Positions 1 to 4,410 of a stretch of 5,606 nucleotides of DNA are shown one piece after another. The stretch spans positions 1-5,606 of the forward strand of contig JAAHHL010000527.1 of NCBI GenBank assembly GCA_010672185.1, written 5' to 3'. Below the pieces are notes generated by a model. That model was not told the origin of the DNA and ran no database searches. It was given only the letters and a program-made list of their open reading frames with translations. The translations under genes were made by a program, and so were the position numbers. Source of the DNA: Caldora sp. SIO3E6 (lineage in GTDB: Bacteria > Cyanobacteriota > Cyanobacteriia > Cyanobacteriales > Coleofasciculaceae). Within the stretch, counting starts at the first letter, position 1. Each line of letters begins with the position of its first letter.

Positions 1-264
1 TGCCCAGATAAAATTAGTTAGTCCCCTGGGGTCTGGTATATCTTCGTTTTGTTGAGAGATGGCGTTGCTAATCTCACGAGGATTAGGACGGCTTTGTCCT
101 GCTGGAGTAGAAAAGCCATCAGCGTACCCTAAAGGCGCAATATCCAACAATGCACTATCGGCAGCACCGTAATCTGGATTGCTTTGGTTATTACCAGTGC
201 CATCAATAGACTGTTCTTCAAAAACACTATTTTGAAAGGGATCGTTTTGAATGAGTGTGTCCAT
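1..264 (-). CDS. Animal-type haem peroxidase (peroxicin-like), N-terminal part, cut by the window edge
   Basis: The 88 visible residues run from the ATG at 264-262 to the window edge with no stop, so the gene continues to the left. The first ~40 residues are polar, low in complexity and without a signal peptide. From about residue 59 comes a conserved block, RPNPREISNAI, then IPDPRGLTNFIWA (residues 76-88). This resembles the start of the animal-type (peroxidase-cyclooxygenase superfamily) haem peroxidase domain, where a GQFxDHD segment with the distal histidine normally follows; that part would lie just past the edge. Cyanobacterial members are called peroxicins. Some carry C-terminal haemolysin-type calcium repeats and are thought to be exported without an N-terminal signal, but neither can be seen here. 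Known members oxidise halides or small organic substrates with hydrogen peroxide. The start is supported by a possible -10 box 17 nt upstream; no Shine-Dalgarno is evident. The family call is from recall of the motif, not a search. Confidence 0.75.
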   Translation of the reverse strand, partial: MDTLIQNDPFQNSVFEEQSIDGTGNNQSNPDYGAADSALLDIAPLGYADGFSTPAGQSRPNPREISNAISQQNEDIPDPRGLTNFIWA

Positions 265-280
265 ATACGATTGCGAAAGG

Positions 281-286
281 ATTATA
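281..286 (-). promoter_or_regulatory. Candidate -10 box for the peroxidase gene
   Basis: The minus strand reads TATAAT here, with 16 nt between it and the ATG of the peroxidase gene. The best -35 at standard spacing is GAATTG (304-309, 17-nt spacer), which is poor; TTGATT lies closer (301-306, 14-nt spacer). The call rests on the perfect -10 hexamer and its position only. Confidence 0.35.
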
Positions 287-793
287 GCTATCACTAAGCC
301 AATCAATTCCCTAGTCTTCAGCTTGGGTGTTCATCTGGCTCAGTTTTGTCATGTTCAGCTTCTGGTGGAATGGGTGTCTCGCCTGTTCAAAAGATGCAAT
401 TTAATGGGTCGCCGCTTATTATTTGACTTTTTCTGTGCTATACTCAAACTTGCCTAGATTCCTTAAGCAAAGTAGAACAAAAAAAGTATTTGTCTCAGGC
501 ATTTCGTGAAATGGCATGAGCAACTACTCAAGTGGTGACAGTAGTGAGTTCTACTGCCATACTGTGAATAATTCATACCAAATCCGCTTCTATAGTCCAG
601 TTTTAGCCCCAATGTCAAAATCGTGGCTAAACTAAGAAACTCTGTTTTGGCAGATACCACTTATCCAAGGGATATGACACCCGGAGTTGGTATCACTATT
701 TAGTCAGCAATCTATTAATCTAAGGATTTTGCTGCTCAACCGGGCTATCCTTACAAAACTTTACAAAATACTGTTGTTTGTTATTTGTTGTTG

Positions 794-831
794 GTTGTTA
801 GTTGTTTGTCAGAAAACCAACAACTAACAAC
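794..831. repeat. Perfect 13-bp inverted repeat made of a GTTGTTAGTT-type repeat
   Basis: GTTGTTAGTTGTT (794-806) is the exact reverse complement of AACAACTAACAAC (819-831), with a 12-nt loop; G-T pairs can extend the outer end by about 3 bp. The left arm sits in a longer GTTGTT-rich run (787-806), so a shifted pairing of 787-796 with 815-824 is also possible. It looks like opposed copies of a short tandem repeat of the kind scattered through Nostocales genomes. No T-tract or neighbouring gene end supports a terminator role. Confidence 0.6.
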
Positions 832-978
832 TGGCTAATCTTCTCATCCTCTCTTTTTCAATACTGTTCGGTTAAGCTCAAATCCCTCTCCCTCAGCTTT
901 CTTACCTCCCACAGGGTGAACGAAATTTTGGGTGGGATTTCTTGAGCGTTGTATCCAAAAATTATCAGTTCTCTCTTC

Positions 979-1142
979 TTCCTCCGCTCCTCTGCTCCTC
1001 CGCTCCTCTGCTCCTCTGCTCCTCTGCTCCTCTGCTCCTCCACTCCTCCGCTCCTCTGCTCCTCCACTCCTCCGCTCCTCTGCTCCTCTGCTCCTCCGCT
1101 CCTCTGCTCCTCCGCTCCTCCGCTCCTCCGCTCCTCTGCTCC
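979..1142. repeat. Tandem octamer array, CTCCTCYG, about 20 units
   Basis: A degenerate first unit (979-986) is followed by 19 uninterrupted 8-bp units (987-1138) and a half unit. All 19 begin CTCCTC; the last two bases are TG in 10, CG in 7 and CA in 2. The three-unit block CA-CG-TG occurs twice in a row (1035-1058 and 1059-1082), which suggests duplication of a 24-bp block by slippage. Because 8 is not a multiple of 3, each frame repeats every 24 nt, and none of the six contains a stop. The resulting Glu/Arg- or Ser/Leu-rich proteins are almost certainly artefacts. Confidence 0.95.
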
Positions 1143-1165
1143 CCACCCTTTTTTTCGCTCACCCC

Positions 1166-1201
1166 CTCCCACACCTCCCACACCTCCCACACTCCCCACA
1201 C
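1166..1201. repeat. Tandem 9-bp repeat, CTCCCACAC, four units
   Basis: Three perfect CTCCCACAC units (1166-1192) are followed by the variant TCCCCACAC (1193-1201). The variant is the exact reverse complement of the GTGTGGGGA unit at 3559-3585, so both loci carry the same repeat family in opposite orientation. Confidence 0.9.
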
Positions 1202-1233
1202 TCTCTTAACCGAGCAGTATTGCCCTCTTTTTT

Positions 1234-1254
1234 CCTACACCCTACACCCTACAC
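1234..1254. repeat. Tandem heptamer, CCTACAC, three units
   Basis: Three exact 7-bp units occupy 1234-1254 and are followed by a decayed copy (CCCAAAC). This is typical of the short tandemly repeated repetitive sequences known from heterocystous cyanobacteria. It lies 113 bp upstream of the hydroxylase start. Confidence 0.85.
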
Positions 1255-1312
1255 CCCAAACCCCGCCTACTTTCAAAGCTGTTTGTCACTCCCTTAGACA
1301 GTGAGCACTCCG

Positions 1313-1342
1313 TTGCGATCGCTAGGGAATCTGCCCTAAAAT
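1313..1342 (+). promoter_or_regulatory. Candidate promoter of the hydroxylase gene, overlapping a HIP1 site
   Basis: TTGCGA (1313-1318) and TAAAAT (1337-1342) are separated by 18 bp, and the ATG lies 25 bp after the -10. The -35 overlaps the HIP1 octamer GCGATCGC at 1315-1322. Both hexamers match consensus only partly, so this is a positional guess. Confidence 0.35.
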
Positions 1343-1357
1343 TTTTCTCAAACTTCA

Positions 1358-1362
1358 AAGGA
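1358..1362 (+). promoter_or_regulatory. Ribosome binding site, AAGGA, of the hydroxylase gene
   Basis: AAGGA ends five bases before the ATG at 1368, a normal spacing. It supports this start over any internal ATG. Confidence 0.7.
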
Positions 1363-1367
1363 ATTTT

Positions 1368-2204
1368 ATGGAAGGGCGGTTTGTCAGAACACTAGTTCTA
1401 TTCATTGTGCTCACAGTTGTCTTTGGTGTACTAGAAAAGTTTTGGCCTAGTATTCCTAATCAGCGTAAATGGAGACAAGGTGTCTGGCTTGACACCTTCT
1501 ATTGGTTTTTCACCCCAATGGTGATTCAGGTGCTGAGTATAATTGCGATCGCGCTAGTGCTCTTGCCATTTTACCTACTCCTGGAGCGTTCTCTTGCCTG
1601 GGAGAGTATTTTGGCAGGTTATGGAGCATTTGGCCAGTTACCTCTTTGGTTGCAAGGTCTAATTGCGATTGTCGTTGGAGACTTTATCGGTTACTGGACT
1701 CACCGGTGGCATCATACTAGCCAACTCTGGGACTACCATGCTATCCATCACAGTTCCAAGACAATAGATTGGCTAACTGCTGTTCGTCTGCATCCAGTTA
1801 ACGATATTATCTCACGAGTGATGCAAGCTTCTCCCCTGATGCTCCTAGGTCTTTCACCGATAGCAGTTGAATTATATACGCCTTTGTTATCGGCCTACGT
1901 TGCATTTATTCATGCTAATGTTTCCTGGACTTACGGACCATTCCGTTATCTGCTAGCTAGTCCTGCCTTTCACCGTTGGCACCATACAATGGATCAAGAA
2001 GGGTGGGGTAAGAACTTTGCTGGACTGTTTCCCATTTATGATGTGATGTTTGGTACATTTTATCTGCCTTCTAGACAGCCGAAAAACTTCGGACTCTATA
2101 ATGAGGAGATAACGGAAAGCTTTGTTGGTCATTTCCTTCATCCTTTCCGTCACTGGAAATTTACCAAGAAATGGCTAGTGCAGCGCGGCGGAAATCACTC
2201 TTGA
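1368..2204 (+). CDS. Sterol desaturase / fatty acid hydroxylase family membrane di-iron enzyme
   Basis: This 278-residue membrane protein carries the histidine clusters of the fatty acid hydroxylase superfamily (PF04116): HRWHH at residues 112-116, HAIHHS at 124-129 and HRWHH at 202-206. Extra histidines at 142 (LHP) and 182 (HAN) are in usual positions. These residues bind two irons that activate oxygen. Hydrophobic segments at about 7-22, 43-72, 93-109 and 150-180 place it in the membrane, with the histidines on the cytoplasmic side as in the family. The length is normal and the protein looks intact. The substrate cannot be read from sequence: relatives act on sterols, fatty acids, or carotenoid rings (CrtG-type), and many cyanobacterial members are uncharacterised. 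The gene has its own Shine-Dalgarno and candidate promoter. It is convergent with the glycosidase gene and is probably transcribed alone. The stop is followed within 5 bp by a GC-rich octamer repeat. Confidence 0.9.
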   Translation: MEGRFVRTLVLFIVLTVVFGVLEKFWPSIPNQRKWRQGVWLDTFYWFFTPMVIQVLSIIAIALVLLPFYLLLERSLAWESILAGYGAFGQLPLWLQGLIAIVVGDFIGYWTHRWHHTSQLWDYHAIHHSSKTIDWLTAVRLHPVNDIISRVMQASPLMLLGLSPIAVELYTPLLSAYVAFIHANVSWTYGPFRYLLASPAFHRWHHTMDQEGWGKNFAGLFPIYDVMFGTFYLPSRQPKNFGLYNEEITESFVGHFLHPFRHWKFTKKWLVQRGGNHS

Positions 2205-2208
2205 AAGA

Positions 2209-2246
2209 GACGCGGGGACGCGGAGACGCGGGGACGCGGGGACGGG
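2209..2246. repeat. Tandem octamer, GACGCGGG, four and a half units
   Basis: Units at 2209-2216, 2217-2224 (GACGCGGA variant), 2225-2232 and 2233-2240 are followed by a partial GACGGG. The run is much more GC-rich than its surroundings and starts four bases after the hydroxylase stop. A single related copy (GACGCGGAGAG) follows the membrane protein gene at 4334-4344, so the same repeat type sits just after two gene ends. Confidence 0.9.
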
Positions 2247-2351
2247 TCGAGAGGAATTTTCATGCATGGTGGTGAAAAAAATTTTTTTCATTGGGACTAC
2301 CTAGGGTCTGCTTCAGGAAGTCATTAGCTATCAGTTTTTAGCTTTCAGCCG

Positions 2352-2372
2352 TCAGCTTTCAGCTTTCAGCTT
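2352..2372. repeat. Tandem heptamer, TCAGCTT, three units
   Basis: Three exact units span 2352-2372, with degenerate copies just upstream (AGCTATCAG, AGCTTTCAGC between 2326 and 2350). The same CAGCTATCAG theme recurs in the hairpin at 2547-2588. This is a short tandem repeat in the convergent intergenic region. Confidence 0.85.
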
Positions 2373-2546
2373 GAAGATTACCCAGGGATTTTCCACAACA
2401 ATGACAGCTTTTTGAGCCCATTTGATACATTTCCTTGTACAAGACTTGGCTTATTAACAGATGAAAGCCTTGTCTGGTATAGCTTGCACACTAATTCTCC
2501 AAGCCCTACCTAGCTGCCCTAGCTTGAAAATTGGGAATAGTATAGT

Positions 2547-2588
2547 TAGTATTCAGCTATCAGCCAAAAAGCCGATAGCTGAATACTA
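2547..2588. terminator. Strong hairpin between convergent genes, possible bidirectional terminator
   Basis: TAGTATTCAGCTATC (2547-2561) pairs perfectly with 2574-2588, giving a 15-bp stem around a 12-nt loop (AGCCAAAAAGCC). It lies 25 bp past the glycosidase stop on the minus strand and about 340 bp past the hydroxylase stop. No strong T-tract follows on either strand, so classical intrinsic termination is uncertain. It could instead be two opposed copies of the CAGCTATC repeat. Confidence 0.45.
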
Positions 2589-2597
2589 TTATTATCA

Positions 2598-2632
2598 ATT
2601 ATCCATTATCCATTATCCATTATCCATTATTG
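2598..2632. repeat. Tandem heptamer, ATTATCC, four units plus a decayed fifth
   Basis: Perfect units occupy 2598-2625, followed by ATTATTG (2626-2632). The repeat overlaps the 3' end of the glycosidase gene: on the minus strand it supplies the final ATG GAT AAT GGA TAA. ATTATCC heptamers of this kind are familiar in Nostoc-type genomes. Confidence 0.95.
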
Positions 2633-3518
2633 GAAGAGCGTAGAATCCTAATTGATTGGCAACTGGACGCTGACGCATGGGAAGTTTGGTGTGAATCGGA
2701 GCATTTAAGACAGTAGGTTGTTTTGAAATTGCTGTTACCAGGGTTTTTGAACCACCACCATCCAAGTTTAATGCGGAATCAGCACCCAATTCTCGCAGCA
2801 TTGTTGTTAGCTCAGGGATTGTAGCTCCTTCGCTATACAATGGTTGCTTACCATCGATTACCATTAGCCAAAGTTTCTGACCTTCAGCATCAGTACCCAC
2901 TGCTACACGAGGGTAAGGTTTATCCTCACTTTTCCCTGCATCTAAATTCAAGCCTACAGGATTACCACGTTCAATTAAGACACTGTTACCTGCCACAGCC
3001 TGAACAGTACCTTGAGGACAATCTCCACTACTTTCGATTTGAGCACGACTGTTGGCATTAAAGCATAATACTGGCCAATTGGGCTGAGGTGGAGAGTAAC
3101 TTGTGCCATTAGCGATCGCTTGTCCTACCACATTAGCGCGATCGCCACTTTTCGGATAGTAGTTCCAAGGGGATATTTCACGGAATGGATAAAAGAAGCT
3201 GCCATTGATGGCCAATTGTAACTGAAACTCTCTTAAAAACTCTGTGGTTGTCCTTGCTTGGACTTCTGTATTGTCAGGAGTTGCTTTGCCCGGTGTTACC
3301 AATACTCTTACTCCCGGTGCTGTTAAGTCAATGGTAACAATATGGAGCACTAGAGGACGGGGTAGGTCGCGCACTTCCCGTCTGTAAATAATACCTTGAA
3401 ATAGGGTTCGTTGTTGAGGTGTTCGGGGTGGACGTGATAGATGTAGCCCGCTGTAAAGCACTAAAGGCAAGGCTAATAAACAAGTGGTTGTAGCTTTTAA
3501 TATTTGCTTTGGATGCAT
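2613..3518 (-). CDS. Phosphodiester glycosidase (NAGPA/DUF2233) domain protein, exported or membrane-anchored
   Basis: The 301-residue product starts with a basic stretch and a hydrophobic segment (about residues 11-24), a signal anchor or signal peptide without an obvious cleavage site, so the rest should lie outside the cytoplasmic membrane. The body shows the phosphodiester glycosidase pattern (PF09992): INGSFF (104-109), PRVAVGT (203-209), VIDGKQ (220-225), then GATIPELTTMLRELGA leading to NLDGGGS (251-257). The family takes its name from the mammalian uncovering enzyme that removes N-acetylglucosamine from a mannose phosphodiester. Bacterial members are linked to cell-wall or exopolysaccharide glycans, but the substrate here is unknown. 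The start at 3518 gives a complete leader but has only a weak ribosome binding site. The last four residues (MDNG) and the stop come from a heptamer repeat, so the natural C-terminus was probably different by a few residues. Two HIP1 sites (3112, 3138) lie inside the gene. Confidence 0.88.
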   Translation of the reverse strand: MHPKQILKATTTCLLALPLVLYSGLHLSRPPRTPQQRTLFQGIIYRREVRDLPRPLVLHIVTIDLTAPGVRVLVTPGKATPDNTEVQARTTTEFLREFQLQLAINGSFFYPFREISPWNYYPKSGDRANVVGQAIANGTSYSPPQPNWPVLCFNANSRAQIESSGDCPQGTVQAVAGNSVLIERGNPVGLNLDAGKSEDKPYPRVAVGTDAEGQKLWLMVIDGKQPLYSEGATIPELTTMLRELGADSALNLDGGGSKTLVTAISKQPTVLNAPIHTKLPMRQRPVANQLGFYALPIMDNG

Positions 3519-3545
3519 TAAAATCTTACTCTACATCCCTACGGA

Positions 3546-3659
3546 TGAGCGAAAAAAAGTGTGGGGAGTGTGGGGAGTGTGGGGAGATAGAGATACAAGG
3601 GAGAACTTATGATTGTTTGAACAGTGGGCTATAAATCCCACGCACAATTTCGTTCATCC
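3546..3659. repeat. Dispersed repeat module, inverted relative to 914-1161
   Basis: TGAGCGAAAAAAAG plus the following bases (3546-3568) match the reverse complement of 1139-1161 at 22 of 23 positions. Positions 3633-3659 match the reverse complement of 914-940 at 24 of 27. The intervening DNA (about 3597-3632) is also alignable, at roughly 70-75% by eye. The order of the two conserved blocks is kept, so this is a second, shorter copy of the module in the 859-1222 unit. It has a 9-bp repeat where the other copy has the octamer array. Confidence 0.7.
3559..3585. repeat. Tandem 9-bp repeat, GTGTGGGGA, three units
   Basis: Three perfect 9-bp units lie 41 bp upstream of the glycosidase start, on the far side of its likely promoter region. 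The unit is the reverse complement of TCCCCACAC at 1193-1201. Confidence 0.9.
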
Positions 3660-3663
3660 CATC

Positions 3664-3695
3664 CCTACATAAAGAGTGATATCTTAATATGTAGG
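3664..3695. promoter_or_regulatory. Inverted repeat upstream of the membrane protein gene
   Basis: CCTACATA (3664-3671) and TATGTAGG (3688-3695) are perfect inverted arms. Inside them AAGA (3672-3675) can also pair with TCTT (3682-3685), giving a 12-bp stem with a 2-nt bulge and a 6-nt loop. It ends about 60 bp before the ATG at 3757. It could be an operator, a leader hairpin, or the end of the adjacent repeat module; the sequence does not decide. Confidence 0.4.
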
Positions 3696-3756
3696 CGCAC
3701 ACCTTTCCTATCATGAAGTAATAGTAACAAAAAATAACGACAATCGCAACCAACCT

Positions 3757-4329
3757 ATGGAACCAATCCCCAAACAGCTTATTCCTTTATTGCTAATTGC
3801 AGGAGTAGTTGCTTGGTTAGCAGTAAATGCTTTTTCCTCAATGATTTTTGGTTCCTTGGGTACGACGGCAGCAGATCCAGCTTGGTCATATGTTGTCGCT
3901 TTAGGTATTAGCTTAGCGATCGCTGGAGCTTCTTGTGGAATTAGAGTAAAGATTGGCAGCAAGTCTATGGTGGGGCGTTTCGTTACAACTATATCTGGGA
4001 CTGCTTCCAGTGCTTTGTTGGGTTTTTACTACGGGGGAACGATCACCAACAATAATCCTCAAATAGCGATCGCAAGTGCAGTTTTCGGAGGAATAGTAAT
4101 TGCGTCCGCGATTATCTTTGTTCGTCGTAAATTTGTCGCCGTTGCAGTCACAGTTGTGGGGACAGTTGCTAGCTATGGGTTTGCTTTCTTCGTTGCTAGT
4201 ATTGCGATCGCTTATTTAAGTGTACAAAAGTTCCTGGCAGGAGTTATTTGGGGTAGTTTATCTGTTGGTTATATTTGGTTGACGATAAATTCTCTGACTC
4301 TGTTGGTCAGAGAATTAAGAGAGGGTTGA
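3757..4329 (+). CDS. Small multi-span membrane protein of unknown function
   Basis: I do not recognise this 190-residue protein. It is mostly hydrophobic, with likely membrane spans at about 7-28, 43-62, 80-95, 102-121, 127-150 and 155-180; the number is estimated by eye. Small residues (Gly, Ala, Ser) are abundant inside the spans, for instance around residues 79-93 and 108-117. Positive clusters at 63-75 (RVKIGSKS) and 122-125 (RRKF) would sit on the cytoplasmic face by the positive-inside rule. The C-terminus (RELREG) is short and charged. No catalytic motif, metal site or nucleotide-binding loop is visible. Three HIP1 sites in the gene fit long residence in a cyanobacterial chromosome. 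No Shine-Dalgarno precedes the ATG, but no other start in frame nearby is better. A perfect 11-bp hairpin lies in its last codons. It appears to be a single-gene unit, convergent with the antitoxin gene. Confidence 0.8.
   Translation: MEPIPKQLIPLLLIAGVVAWLAVNAFSSMIFGSLGTTAADPAWSYVVALGISLAIAGASCGIRVKIGSKSMVGRFVTTISGTASSALLGFYYGGTITNNNPQIAIASAVFGGIVIASAIIFVRRKFVAVAVTVVGTVASYGFAFFVASIAIAYLSVQKFLAGVIWGSLSVGYIWLTINSLTLLVRELREG
4288..4316 (+). terminator. Perfect 11-bp hairpin inside the 3' end of the membrane protein gene
   Basis: AATTCTCTGAC (4288-4298) pairs exactly with GTCAGAGAATT (4306-4316) around a 7-nt loop. It falls in codons 178-187 of the membrane protein, 13 bp before the end of its stop codon. 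There is no T-run after it on the plus strand, so it may act as an mRNA-protecting 3' structure rather than a true intrinsic terminator, or be chance. Confidence 0.4.
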
Positions 4330-4356
4330 GGTAGACGCGGAGAGAGAGTTTATCCA

Positions 4357-4410
4357 TCATTTGTTGATTGACAGAGTAGTAACGCTATAATGCTGTATCG
4401 TATGAGTCAT
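4357..4410 (-). pseudogene. Possible vestige of a toxin gene, 17 codons after an ATGA overlap
   Basis: On the minus strand the antitoxin stop TGA overlaps an ATG by the ATGA arrangement typical of antitoxin-toxin pairs. The frame from that ATG reads MTHTIQHYSVTTLSINK and then stops. No longer frame and no PIN or RelE/ParE pattern follows before the end of the membrane protein gene at 4329. I infer that a toxin gene once began here and was lost by deletion, but the 17 residues are too few to assign a family, and the ATG could be chance. Confidence 0.3.
4364..4391 (+). promoter_or_regulatory. Candidate plus-strand promoter facing the 3' end of the antitoxin gene
   Basis: TTGATT (4364-4369) and a perfect TATAAT (4386-4391) are 16 bp apart; a TTGACA (4368-4373) overlaps but is too close to the -10. 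A transcript starting near 4398 would be antisense to the antitoxin gene. The nearest plus-strand gene start is over 700 bp downstream. The evidence is the motif match alone. Confidence 0.3.

Larger units (their letters stand above)
265..858. other. Intergenic region without a convincing gene
   Basis: About 590 bp lie between the divergent peroxidase gene and the repeat unit at 859. Short open frames at 251-457 (+) and 463-660 (minus) have no ribosome binding site and no recognisable protein pattern. A 7-bp inverted pair, GATACCA (653-659) and TGGTATC (688-694), and the strong hairpin at 794-831 are the only structures I can point to. The stretch probably contains the 5' leader of the peroxidase gene and decayed repeat material. 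Confidence 0.6.
859..1222. mobile_element. MITE-like repeat unit with 18-bp inverted ends, no coding capacity
   Basis: CAATACTGTTCGGTTAAG (859-876) matches the reverse complement of 1205-1222 at 17 of 18 positions. Between these ends lie a unique segment (877-978), the octamer array (979-1142) and a 9-bp repeat (1166-1201), with no transposase. CTCTTTTT occurs directly before the left end (851-858) and again two bases after the right end (1225-1232), but it is too simple in sequence to prove a target duplication. The unit could be a non-autonomous element or a dispersed intergenic repeat. Part of its interior recurs in inverted orientation at 3546-3659. Confidence 0.5.
2205..2612. other. Convergent intergenic region filled with repeats
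   Basis: The roughly 400 bp between the ends of the hydroxylase and glycosidase genes hold a GACGCGGG octamer, a TCAGCTT heptamer, a 15-bp-stem hairpin and the beginning of an ATTATCC heptamer. An open frame at 2461-2643 (+) has no ribosome binding site and runs through the hairpin and the repeat, so I do not accept it as a gene. I see nothing else coding here. Confidence 0.7.

Noticed and set aside
251..457. 68-codon plus-strand frame
   Set aside because: It begins inside the peroxidase coding region on the other strand, lacks a ribosome binding site and shows no family pattern.
500..513. CATTTC-GT-GAAATG palindrome in the long intergenic region
   Set aside because: Six-base arms with no promoter or gene nearby; such symmetry is expected by chance in 600 bp.
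463..660. 65-codon minus-strand frame
   Set aside because: No ribosome binding site, odd composition with no recognisable motif; likely chance.
979..1142. Could the repeated units be a CRISPR array?
   Set aside because: The units are contiguous 8-mers with no spacers, and no cas genes are nearby.
844..1304. Several 78-121 residue frames on both strands rich in SSAPLL or GAEERRS repeats
   Set aside because: They are products of the 8-bp tandem repeat, which is open in every frame. They overlap each other on both strands and have no credible start signals.
2461..2643. 60-codon plus-strand frame
   Set aside because: Its second half is translated hairpin and heptamer repeat and overlaps the end of the glycosidase gene.
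3534..3547. CATCC-CTAC-GGATG inverted repeat upstream of the glycosidase gene
   Set aside because: Only 5-bp arms and no clear promoter to regulate; it may simply mark the edge of the repeat module.
914..3659. Composite transposon carrying the hydroxylase and glycosidase genes
   Set aside because: The flanking modules have no transposase, no target duplication is visible, and the enclosed genes contain HIP1 sites like resident genes.
1315..4211. HIP1 sites occur only between 1315 and 4211
   Set aside because: Seven sites in 5.6 kb is about normal for such genomes, and the ends are too short for their absence to mean foreign origin.
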